The notes beneath the pieces are model-generated. The model had not been told where the DNA came from. It saw only the letters and a program-made list of their open reading frames with translations, and did not search any database. Positions 19,842 through 27,134 of a stretch of 34,352 nt of DNA are shown in pieces. Source of the DNA: Psychrobium sp. (GTDB lineage: Bacteria > Pseudomonadota > Gammaproteobacteria > Enterobacterales > Psychrobiaceae); contig JABSRV010000011.1 of NCBI GenBank assembly GCA_013214905.1, positions 1-34,352 of the forward strand, written 5' to 3'. Both the position numbers and the translations under genes were made by a program. How positions within the stretch are numbered: position 1 is the first letter of the stretch; each line of letters opens with the position of its first letter.

Positions 19842-20099
19842 ATGAAAATCAAAACAATTATTTTAGCGTCATGCGTTAGTTTATTACTAGTAGCTTGCAG
19901 TAAGCTTAGCAATGAAAATTATCAACGTATTGAAATGGGTCAAGACTTTAGCGAGATAGAAACCTTATTAGGCACGCCAAGTTCATGCCAAGAAACAATG
20001 GGCTTAAAGCAGTGCCAGTGGGGCAACGAGCAGCGTAATATCGACGTTAAATTTGTGGCCGACAAGGTCACTTACTTCTCTAAGAAAGGTTTAAAATAA
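19842..20099 (+). CDS. small lipoprotein, DUF3862/BamE-like
   Basis: 85 residues with a lipoprotein signal (LLVAC, Cys19). The mature part follows the DUF3862 pattern: Y-x-x-I-x-x-G-x-x-x-x-E-(I/V)-x-x-L-L-G-x-P-x-x-C, then C-x-W-G and a final V-x-F-x-x-D-K-V strand. This family shares the small SmpA/OmlA (BamE) fold; the function here is unknown. ATG at 19842 is fixed by AAGGAG 7 nt upstream and by the signal peptide. A longer frame reaches back into hemF but lacks support. It lies 16 bp after hemF, probably co-transcribed, and its stop is only 6 bp from the stop of the opposing gene. Confidence 0.85.
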   Translation: MKIKTIILASCVSLLLVACSKLSNENYQRIEMGQDFSEIETLLGTPSSCQETMGLKQCQWGNEQRNIDVKFVADKVTYFSKKGLK

Positions 20100-20105
20100 G
20101 CCTAA

Positions 20106-20783
20106 TTAAATAAGTATCACAATGAAACGGCAGTTAAGTTGTGTTATCTGCTGTTGTTGCTGCAATGGGCTAAAAACCTTAGCTGTTTTTGGTCCATACG
20201 GCGTCTGACGAATCTGCTTTGCCATTGAAAATGACACATTGAGTTGTTGTTCTTCAAACCAAAGGTGCAATGTTTCCCCATCGAACTGCCATTGTCCTTG
20301 CTTAGTACTTAAAAAGGACTGGCCATCAATGTGCTGTTCTGTTTCTAATAGAAACATTTTTTCACTAGGGAATCCCAAGGTAGCGTAATTGCTGCGGCAA
20401 TTTTCACTTTCGATATAAGCGGGCATTTTCTTTGCGGGATTGATATCGGGATGGCGCAAATAGAGCCCTATATGTCCTTGACTGTAAAAATGCTTATTTT
20501 GCCCAAAGTTAAGGCGCTGAGCCATTGAAAATCCGCTATCGAGCAACACATTTTGCAACGTGGAGATGTCACTAGGGGCTTGTAAGGGGTGGCTGGCGAT
20601 TAGCGTATTGGGATAATGGTTGGGAATGTTACTATTTTCGTCGCTGACGAGATAATCAAGCTGTTCAATTTTATTTTTTAATTCAGCTAGTTGAATATTA
20701 GAGTAACCTTCGGTGATTAAGTGCACCGTATGGCTGCAGCCAGCCAAAAATAATACCAAAAGCAGCATTAAAGATCTAATCAT
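20106..20783 (-). CDS. lipoprotein of unknown function
   Basis: 225 residues from the ATG at 20783. The start MIRSLMLLLVLFLAGC is a typical lipoprotein signal with Cys16 and Ser at +2. The mature part is of mixed composition, with an early DSGFSMAQRLNFGQ segment, several short beta-like stretches, and a Gln-rich run (QQQQQ) shortly before the C-terminus. I recognise no family. An upstream extension of the frame (to 20882) crosses a perfect palindrome and a terminator and is not accepted. The gene has a weak ribosome site (GAG), starts 18 nt after the terminator T-tract, and converges with the small lipoprotein gene downstream of hemF. Confidence 0.7.
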   Translation of the reverse strand: MIRSLMLLLVLFLAGCSHTVHLITEGYSNIQLAELKNKIEQLDYLVSDENSNIPNHYPNTLIASHPLQAPSDISTLQNVLLDSGFSMAQRLNFGQNKHFYSQGHIGLYLRHPDINPAKKMPAYIESENCRSNYATLGFPSEKMFLLETEQHIDGQSFLSTKQGQWQFDGETLHLWFEEQQLNVSFSMAKQIRQTPYGPKTAKVFSPLQQQQQITQLNCRFIVILI

Positions 20784-20800
20784 TGTTGTCTCGGACAGTG

Positions 20801-20837
20801 AAAAACAACCAAAGATTACACGTGTAATCTTTGGTTG
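20801..20837 (-). terminator. perfect 32-bp palindrome with T-tract
   Basis: Positions 20806-20837 are a perfect palindrome centred on ACACGTGT. On the minus strand it is followed at once by TTTTT (20805-20801), the form of an intrinsic terminator. It would end transcripts coming from rlmJ. Because the next gene starts only 18 nt later, it could also act as an attenuator or as a dyad operator for that gene. Confidence 0.8.
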
Positions 20838-20888
20838 GCAATGATTATTATTAACTATTGTGCATGACATGTAGCTGTTCATCGCGCA

Positions 20889-21046
20889 GCCATTTGGTGC
20901 AAGTTTTAGGAGACAAAAGAGTCTGGAACTCTTTTGAACAACGTGAGTTGGCCAGCTATGCTGGAGAACTCACGGATGTAGTTCATAAAGCGCGGAGTTT
21001 ATACGCATAAATGAGCACTTTCGACAACAAAATGGTGACAAATGGC
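20889..21046. repeat. ~158-bp imperfect palindromic element after rlmJ
   Basis: The outer ends GCCATTTGGTGCAAGTTTT (from 20889) and, inverted, AAAATGGTGACAAATGGC (to 21046) match imperfectly. Inner arms also pair: GTGAGTT-gg-CCAGC (20943-20956) with GCTGG-ag-AACTCAC (20960-20973). A separate hairpin CAAAAGAGT/ACTCTTTTG lies at 20914-20936. No credible gene is seen. It fills the gap between rlmJ and the palindrome upstream of the lipoprotein gene. Confidence 0.55.
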
Positions 21047-21066
21047 AAGACATTGAATAGTGACGA

Positions 21067-21909
21067 TTATTCTTCTACCAGCCACTCCATGGTGAAGTGT
21101 GCGCTATCGTCTTGTGCCAATTGCTTGGTTAGCCAAGGTAAAATCTCTTTCATTTGCTGTTCTAGTTTCCAAGGCGGATTGACAATAATCATGCCGCTGC
21201 CAGTCATGCCATAGCCTTCGGTATCTTGGCGAACACACATTTCGATGCGCAAGATATTTCGAATGCCTTGTTGAGTAAACTTGTTGCAAAAACGCTTAAC
21301 CTGACTGCGAGATACCATTGGATACCATAAGGCGTAAATGCCGGTGGCAAAGCGCTTGTGCGCTGCAACAATACCTTCAATGGCATCATCGTGCTCTGTC
21401 TTTAATTCGTATGGCGGATCGATCAATACCAACGCGCGGCGTTGCGGCGGCGGTAACATGGCTCGAATGCCTTGGTAACCGTCGATCTTTTGAATTCTTA
21501 CTTTTCGGTCGCCTTTAAATTCTTGTTTTAAAAGCTCTATATCGGTAGGGTGCAATTCGGTCAGCTCAAGACGATTAAAATTACCCATCAGGGTTTTCGC
21601 CACTAGCGGTGAACCTGGATAATAGGTTAGCTGACCATTGGGATTAAGCTCTTCAATAATTTCGAGGTAACTTTGCATGGCTTCAGGCGCGTCATCGGCT
21701 TGCCAAATGCGCGCTATACCTTCTTTATATTCACCTGTTTTTTCACTTTTAGGATCACGTAAGTCATAACGTCCCGCCGCCGCATGTGTATCGTGATAAA
21801 CGAATGGCGTCGCTTTTTGCTGTAAAGCGTCGATGATTAATGTTTGCACTTGGTGTTTTAATACGTCAGCAAAATTGCCAGCGTGAAAACTATGACGATA
21901 ACTTAACAT
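21067..21909 (-). CDS. rlmJ: 23S rRNA (adenine-2030-N6)-methyltransferase RlmJ
   Basis: 280 residues from ATG 21909, the same length as E. coli RlmJ, with strong similarity throughout: the opening MLSYRHSFHAGN, DTHAAAGRY (SAM-binding loop), YPGSPL, the catalytic LIDPPYE motif, FATGIYALWYP and GMIIVNPPWKLEQQM near the end. It methylates A2030 of 23S rRNA. The frame runs on to 22017, but the extra residues come from a palindromic element and are absent from the family; GGAA upstream of 21909 and the conserved N-terminus fix the start. It is monocistronic between two repeat elements. Confidence 0.96.
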   Translation of the reverse strand: MLSYRHSFHAGNFADVLKHQVQTLIIDALQQKATPFVYHDTHAAAGRYDLRDPKSEKTGEYKEGIARIWQADDAPEAMQSYLEIIEELNPNGQLTYYPGSPLVAKTLMGNFNRLELTELHPTDIELLKQEFKGDRKVRIQKIDGYQGIRAMLPPPQRRALVLIDPPYELKTEHDDAIEGIVAAHKRFATGIYALWYPMVSRSQVKRFCNKFTQQGIRNILRIEMCVRQDTEGYGMTGSGMIIVNPPWKLEQQMKEILPWLTKQLAQDDSAHFTMEWLVEE

Positions 21910-21941
21910 GGGTATTCCGAAAATATAGATTTTGGCTAGTA

Positions 21942-22102
21942 TATACCCATAACCAATGAAGATGCAGGTTTTGTAGCGCTCTAAAATACTATTTACGGCG
22001 TTGCGCTCAATCCCCATAGCCAGCTATGGGTCAATCGCGCGCCTTGTACATCGCATTTTATATCAGTTGCAAATGACCGATTTTCCATCGGCCATGGGTA
22101 TA
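21942..22102. repeat. ~161-bp imperfect palindromic element upstream of rlmJ
   Basis: The ends are TATACCCAT (21942-21950) and its exact inverse ATGGGTATA (22094-22102). The two halves can be aligned along most of their length in inverted orientation: CCAATG with CATCGG, CTAAAATACT with its partner near 22055-22065, and GCGCTCAATC with GGTCAATCGCGC. The centre is a perfect hairpin CCCATAGC-ca-GCTATGGG (22013-22030), whose midpoint coincides with the midpoint of the ends. The rlmJ start is 33 bp away, and a TATACT (minus strand, 21938-21943) at the element edge could be its -10. Confidence 0.7.
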
Positions 22103-22173
22103 ACTCAATGTATCGCCGTAAACATTGCAAAGTCAGCATTTCAACGGTCACCGCTATAATCTCTGTCTTACTA

Positions 22174-23031
22174 TTATTGCTCGATAAAATCTAAGATGGC
22201 ATGCGCAACGGCAACCGGCGATTCCATCGGTAGTAAATGATGTTGGGCTTCAAATTCAATAAATTTTTCATGAGGTTGAATCGTTTGCCATTTTTTCCAC
22301 GCTGCGGTTGACAAAAACTCCGAATGCTCGGCCTTAATGCCCAAGGTTGGTATCGAAAGCTTTCGTAAATAGCGCCATGAACGTGGCAGATTTTGATAAA
22401 ACCACGCTTCCCAGGCTTTAGGGTATGTTAAGTGCCATTGCTCATCGATCTGTTTCGTCCCGCCAATGATATATTGCCATAAGGCGGTATCGGGCAAGGC
22501 TTTAAAGGCACGTTTTCTGCGATGAAAATCAAAAGCTTGTTGCAGACTAGGCCACTGATCTGGTCTGTTTAAGGTTTTAGTCACCAATTTTATTTTTTTC
22601 ATCATCGATTTGGGTACTATTCTGGCAAACTCGACCAAATAGCTTGGCATAAAAATAGGATCTAAGAATATGATTTTTTTAAATAAATCAGGTTCTTTAA
22701 TTGCTGCTCTTAAAATAACAATACAACCCATAGAGTGTCCAATGGCGATCATAGGCTGTTTTGTTTCTGCAACACGGGCACGGGCAAACTTTAAAAAATC
22801 ATCAACCAATAAAGGCCACTGATTTGCGGCGTTAGGATCTGATGTATCCCAACAAGGGCGCGATAATGGTGCCCATACAGTGCAACCTTTTAATTGCTGC
22901 AGCATAGGCAGGTAACAATGACTCGGATAACCATTAGCATGCACAAATAGGCATGGCTGGGTACCAAGTTGCAGTTTTAAGTAAGGAATATTTGTACTGT
23001 CGCAAATTTCGGTGTTTTCACTATGGGGCAT
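22174..23031 (-). CDS. alpha/beta hydrolase
   Basis: 285 residues with the alpha/beta-hydrolase layout: HANGYP near residues 31-36 (oxyanion-hole region), the nucleophile elbow GHSMGC with Ser100, and a catalytic His in QHHLLPMESP (264 or 265). The acid residue is probably in the AEHSEF segment or the loop before it, but I cannot fix it. No signal peptide or membrane segment is seen, so a cytoplasmic esterase-like enzyme is likely; the substrate is unknown. It is divergent from the next hydrolase gene across only 46 bp, so the two probably share a control region. The ribosome site is weak. Confidence 0.85.
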   Translation of the reverse strand: MPHSENTEICDSTNIPYLKLQLGTQPCLFVHANGYPSHCYLPMLQQLKGCTVWAPLSRPCWDTSDPNAANQWPLLVDDFLKFARARVAETKQPMIAIGHSMGCIVILRAAIKEPDLFKKIIFLDPIFMPSYLVEFARIVPKSMMKKIKLVTKTLNRPDQWPSLQQAFDFHRRKRAFKALPDTALWQYIIGGTKQIDEQWHLTYPKAWEAWFYQNLPRSWRYLRKLSIPTLGIKAEHSEFLSTAAWKKWQTIQPHEKFIEFEAQHHLLPMESPVAVAHAILDFIEQ

Positions 23032-23077
23032 GATCTGGCATGATACTCATAATTAAATTAAAAAAAGTTCATTTACA

Positions 23078-24025
23078 ATGACACAATGGCTCGGCAATTT
23101 TCAACAGCAGCAGTTTATCGGTAACGCTGGCGTAACCATCAGCTGTGCCCACATGATACAAGCTAAACCATCTGACGCGTTGATTATTGTTAATGGCCGC
23201 ATAGAAAGTTACCTAAAATATCAAGATTTGGCTAATGAATTTTACAGACAAGGGCTAAGTGTTTATATGTACGATCATCGAGGCCAAGGTTTATCGGGGC
23301 GTCAATTAAGTAATAGTCACAAGGGGCATGTCGATAGCTTTGATGACTATGTTGATGATTTAGAACTATTTATTGATAAGGTTGTCTTGACGCATAATAA
23401 GTTTTTTATGATGGGACATTCGATGGGCGGCGCAATAGCTTGCCAATTTTTATTAACTAAACAACATGTTATTAATAAACTCGTATTGAGTAGCCCAATG
23501 CACGGTATCATTTTACCAGCACCTAAGTTAATCATTAAATGGCTCACCAAACTCTTTATTGCGATTGATAGTTTATTGCACCGTGAACCAAGTTTTGTTA
23601 TCGGCGGCCATGCTTATATTAATGTACCTTTTGCTGACAATGAGCTGACGCAATGTAAAACGCGTTATGATAATTTTCGTCAGATTTATCAAAACCAGCC
23701 ACAAATTAAGTTAGGTTCTGTGACCAATCAGTGGCTGCAACAAGCGCTTATCGCCACCGATACGATATTGAAAAACGCCGAACAATTTGAGGTGGCCACG
23801 CTACTGCTACAAGCTGGCGATGAGAGTATTGTTGATAACAAGGCGCAAGATCGATTTGCAAATAGTCTGCCGCCATCATTAATCGACAAAATTTTCTTGC
23901 AAGGGGCGCGTCATGAAATATTGTTTGAACGCGACGAATATCGCCAACCGGCGCTTGATGCTATCTTTAAATTTTTCAACGCACCAACTAGCACACCAAC
24001 AAAAAAACATAAGGCGATGACTTGA
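23078..24025 (+). CDS. PldB-like alpha/beta hydrolase (lysophospholipase family)
   Basis: 315 residues of the serine aminopeptidase S33 / lysophospholipase L2 type. The triad is Ser115 (GHSMGG), Asp248 (QAGDESIVDN) and His279 (ARHEILFERD). The segment YDHRGQGLSG and the following KGHVDSFDDYVDDL are typical of PldB and monoglyceride-lipase relatives. No signal peptide is visible. It likely cleaves an acyl ester of a lysophospholipid or glyceride at the inner membrane (inference). It is the first gene of a three-gene cassette; its last four bases overlap the next start (TTGA). The cassette arrangement argues for a joint role with the two following genes. Confidence 0.88.
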   Translation: MTQWLGNFQQQQFIGNAGVTISCAHMIQAKPSDALIIVNGRIESYLKYQDLANEFYRQGLSVYMYDHRGQGLSGRQLSNSHKGHVDSFDDYVDDLELFIDKVVLTHNKFFMMGHSMGGAIACQFLLTKQHVINKLVLSSPMHGIILPAPKLIIKWLTKLFIAIDSLLHREPSFVIGGHAYINVPFADNELTQCKTRYDNFRQIYQNQPQIKLGSVTNQWLQQALIATDTILKNAEQFEVATLLLQAGDESIVDNKAQDRFANSLPPSLIDKIFLQGARHEILFERDEYRQPALDAIFKFFNAPTSTPTKKHKAMT

Positions 24026-25143
24026 AACTATCTCATTTATTTGTTCTCAGTATTTTTGCTATTAGCTTACAAGCTAAGGCTGAGTCTATTTTCTCACTAG
24101 AGCAGCAACCTAATATAGGCACAATGACGGCGCAGTCATATACGCATCTTTGTGAAGTTGCTGACGGTACCTTGGCTTATTTAAACAAGGGTGAGAAGTA
24201 TGATCCCAAAGTAATTCATGGCGGCAAGTTAAATCAATCTCTGGTTACCCTAACGCGGGTTAAAGAGACGCTAGCGTTTATTTGTCGGGTGGTGGCAGAG
24301 GACAAAGCACAAGGTCGAGAGTCACGCCTTGCAAATGCTGCGTTTATTGCGCAACATTTTACCAGCATTCGCTGGCGACCTAATAAAAAGCAGGCGGCAC
24401 CATTCGCCCATAAAAAGCCTTTATTACAGCAAATACCCGACGACAAGATCTTGTTAACTAAGTATTACATTAAAAAAGCCAAAGGTAGTCCGATAAAAAC
24501 AGCAGAGACACCACACGCCTTATATGCTATTCCTCATGATGAACAAGATCTTAGCCTAGAACAGGCTGAAAAAAATAAAAGCACGCTAACGCGTTTTCAT
24601 TACACTAAGCAGCAAGTATTGAGTGGTATTTTACAGCGTAAAAAATTGGCCAAACCATTGATTTGGCTGTCTCGAGATGATCTCGAAGATACGCTAATGC
24701 AAGGCACGGTGAAGATTGAAACAGGCAATGATTCTGCAAAGCGTTATTACAATGTGCATCGCAATAACGGCATTGGCTATCAGCGCAACGTGAAAAAGAA
24801 ACAGCAACAACGCTATTGGTATTTTAAGCAAACAAGCAGTGTGATGGGTTATGGTAAAGATGCTCATTATAAAATACCCATTCATCCACTGGTGACTGTC
24901 GCTGGTGATCTTGAATTTTTCGGCCTAGGTAAGTTAATTCTATTAACTCATCAAGGGCAAAGTCGCTTAACCGTGTTAGCGGATACGGGCGGGGCGTTTG
25001 CCAATAACCAATATCAATTGGATTACCTTGGTGGTTATTTTTTTAACTGGCAAGACTATATTAAAACCTATCGCCATTTCCCTGATTATTTCGAGGCGCG
25101 TTTACTGTTGCTTAAACCGCAAGAGATCGCAGTGCCTCAGTGA
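24022..25143 (+). CDS. secreted protein with MltA/3D-like C-terminal domain
   Basis: 373 residues with a Sec signal peptide (cut probably after ...LQAKA, residue ~20). The C-terminal third resembles the double-psi barrel of MltA and 3D-domain proteins: IPIHPLVTVAGDLEFFGLG, then LADTGGAF with Asp321 and a second Asp at 334 before YLGG. In MltA-type lytic transglycosylases such a pair of aspartates sits at the active site, so a role in cutting peptidoglycan in the periplasm is possible. The N-terminal ~200 residues are not recognised. The TTG start at 24022 is preceded by AAGG and overlaps the upstream stop by 4 nt; the stop overlaps the next start. Confidence 0.65.
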   Translation: MKLSHLFVLSIFAISLQAKAESIFSLEQQPNIGTMTAQSYTHLCEVADGTLAYLNKGEKYDPKVIHGGKLNQSLVTLTRVKETLAFICRVVAEDKAQGRESRLANAAFIAQHFTSIRWRPNKKQAAPFAHKKPLLQQIPDDKILLTKYYIKKAKGSPIKTAETPHALYAIPHDEQDLSLEQAEKNKSTLTRFHYTKQQVLSGILQRKKLAKPLIWLSRDDLEDTLMQGTVKIETGNDSAKRYYNVHRNNGIGYQRNVKKKQQQRYWYFKQTSSVMGYGKDAHYKIPIHPLVTVAGDLEFFGLGKLILLTHQGQSRLTVLADTGGAFANNQYQLDYLGGYFFNWQDYIKTYRHFPDYFEARLLLLKPQEIAVPQ

Positions 25144-27134
25144 TGAATAAAGCAGTATGGATAGCTAATCACAAAGTTGATATGCAGCGCGGTGAAGTCA
25201 CTATTGCGCAAACCACGCGAGCGATCGAACCTCGGGCGTTAAGTGTATTACGGGTTTTAATTGCCGCCAATGGTGATGTGGTGACCCAACAGCAATTGTT
25301 AGATGAAGTCTGGGGTGAGGTGGTGGTTGCGCCTAATGCGTTGCAACGCTGCATAACTCAGCTTCGTAAGGTGTTTGACGATAATGCCAAACAGCAATTA
25401 GTGATTAAGACCCACCCTAAGCTTGGTTATAGTTTAGTGGCGACTGTATCTTCAGCACCAATCAAACATTCAATCGCTCACTACAAGCGTTGGTTAGGCG
25501 TATTATTTATGTTGGTTGCGGTGGGATTAAGTACCATTTATTACCAACAAGAACAGTCTGTTGAAGATCTCTCTTATACAAAACTGTTGCCATTAACCAG
25601 CAGTGATGCCGCCGAGCGTGGCAGCGCGTTGTCTGAAAATAACCTATCACTTGCTTTTATTCGCCGCATTAGTCAAAACAACGAACAACTTGTCGTTCGA
25701 GATATGATGACGGGTGAAGAACGTGTGCTGCTACAACATCAGCGTTTTAAAGGCGGCTTGTCGTTTGCAGATAATGGTCTACAGATTAGTTATGCCACTA
25801 TTGAAACAATGCATAGGGTGAAGTGCTCGCGACTGATGTCCGTTAATATCGCAACGAAAATAGAACAACAATTATTAGGCTGTGATGACGCTTTCAACCA
25901 CTCTCCGCAATGGCTTGACCCGCAACAGCTAATATTCATTCGCCAAGCGAAAAATGGTAACAGTGAATTGATTCAGTTAAATTTGGCTGACAGCAGTCAA
26001 CAACACATTGGCGGCTTGCTCGGTAATGTTGAAGGTTTTTCTTACTCGAAAGAGAATCGAATCATCGCGCTAACAATCCGCCGAAAGCAGTCATCGACCT
26101 TGTTACTGGCTAAATTTGAGGGGCAATATTTACGGAGGATTAAGTCGTGGCCATTGTTGATGCACATTCCTGTTTATCCGCAATGGCAAACTCCATCGCG
26201 TATTGTATTAGCACATCAACAAAGCATTTTTTGGTTTGATCTAAATGGCGAACAAGGACAACTGTCGATTTTGAGTCATCAAGATATACGCCGACTATTA
26301 CCTTATGATAAGCAAATGATTGTAGAGTTAGGCCAACGTGATATTGATGTGGTACAGCAGAATTATAAGTCAGCAGTTATTGATAGCGAGATTGTTGCAC
26401 GCTCGCCAAGCATTGAGCGCTCGGCGCAGTTTAAGCCACATAGTGACGCAATAAGCATGTTGTCGCAGCGCAGTGGTTTAGCGCAAATATGGATTACTGA
26501 CCAAGGTTCAGTTAAGCAACTTACTCATCATCACAGCGCTATCAATAGTTATCTATGGTCAAGTGATGGTCACCGCCTAGTTTATTTGGTTGGTGGAGAG
26601 TTGTTTTATCTTGACCTGAAAAACGGTAAAACTTCGGCGTTGTTTAAGCGCGATAAAGTGATACAGCTGATGCAGTGGGTCACCGACAAAACAGGTGAGC
26701 GGCTTTTGCTTAATGTGCTTAAGGACGATAGGCAACAGGTTGTCAGTTTGAATTTGAATGATTTATCGCTGAGCATTGAATATGACGGAACTAGCAATTG
26801 GGCACAATACAGCGATAACAACGAGCTATTCATTGATAACGAACAAGGCAATGTATTGCTGATTAAACAAGGCAAGTTACGAGCGATGCCTGCGTTAAAT
26901 AAGATGAAGTTACAGTGGCGTTATTACTGGCGTCAAGGTCGGTTATATATGCAAGATAAGCATTTTACATTGTGGTCTTTTGATCCAACTACTGATCTAA
27001 CTACAGAGCAATTAGTCTTGGTTGGTCAATATGATGAGCAAGCTATTATGATGACCGATATCTCACCAAGCAAGTTTCGCTTGCTTAGTGACAAATATAT
27101 CGGAGACAAAACAGAGCTGATGTTATTGCGCTAA
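25143..27134 (+). CDS. CadC-like membrane transcriptional regulator with periplasmic propeller-like domain
   Basis: 663 residues from ATG 25143 (a GTG at 25140 adds one). Residues 1-103 form an OmpR/CadC-type winged helix (RALSVLRVL, VTQQQLLDEVWG, recognition helix near NALQRCITQLRKVF, ending HPKLGYSLVATV). One membrane segment follows (residues 118-135), then ~525 residues with repeated beta-strand and W/D-containing motifs such as WSSDGHRLVYL, like the WD40/TolB-type propellers of PD40 proteins. It probably senses an envelope signal and binds DNA while membrane-bound. The TGATG overlap with the previous gene indicates coupling, and the natural target is the cassette itself. The 3' end overlaps the opposing esterase gene by 12 bp. 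Confidence 0.88.
   Translation: MNKAVWIANHKVDMQRGEVTIAQTTRAIEPRALSVLRVLIAANGDVVTQQQLLDEVWGEVVVAPNALQRCITQLRKVFDDNAKQQLVIKTHPKLGYSLVATVSSAPIKHSIAHYKRWLGVLFMLVAVGLSTIYYQQEQSVEDLSYTKLLPLTSSDAAERGSALSENNLSLAFIRRISQNNEQLVVRDMMTGEERVLLQHQRFKGGLSFADNGLQISYATIETMHRVKCSRLMSVNIATKIEQQLLGCDDAFNHSPQWLDPQQLIFIRQAKNGNSELIQLNLADSSQQHIGGLLGNVEGFSYSKENRIIALTIRRKQSSTLLLAKFEGQYLRRIKSWPLLMHIPVYPQWQTPSRIVLAHQQSIFWFDLNGEQGQLSILSHQDIRRLLPYDKQMIVELGQRDIDVVQQNYKSAVIDSEIVARSPSIERSAQFKPHSDAISMLSQRSGLAQIWITDQGSVKQLTHHHSAINSYLWSSDGHRLVYLVGGELFYLDLKNGKTSALFKRDKVIQLMQWVTDKTGERLLLNVLKDDRQQVVSLNLNDLSLSIEYDGTSNWAQYSDNNELFIDNEQGNVLLIKQGKLRAMPALNKMKLQWRYYWRQGRLYMQDKHFTLWSFDPTTDLTTEQLVLVGQYDEQAIMMTDISPSKFRLLSDKYIGDKTELMLLR

Noticed and set aside
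20169-20190. Small hairpin GCTAA/TTAGC with TGTTTTT as terminator of the hemF operon
   Set aside because: The stem is only 5 bp and AT-rich; too weak to list as a feature, though it is the only candidate nearby.
20784-20882. 33-residue N-terminal extension of the unknown lipoprotein
   Set aside because: It crosses a terminator-type palindrome and would bury the lipoprotein signal peptide.
21910-22017. 36-residue N-terminal extension of RlmJ
   Set aside because: It is encoded by the palindromic element; the conserved family start is at 21909 and gives the exact E. coli length.
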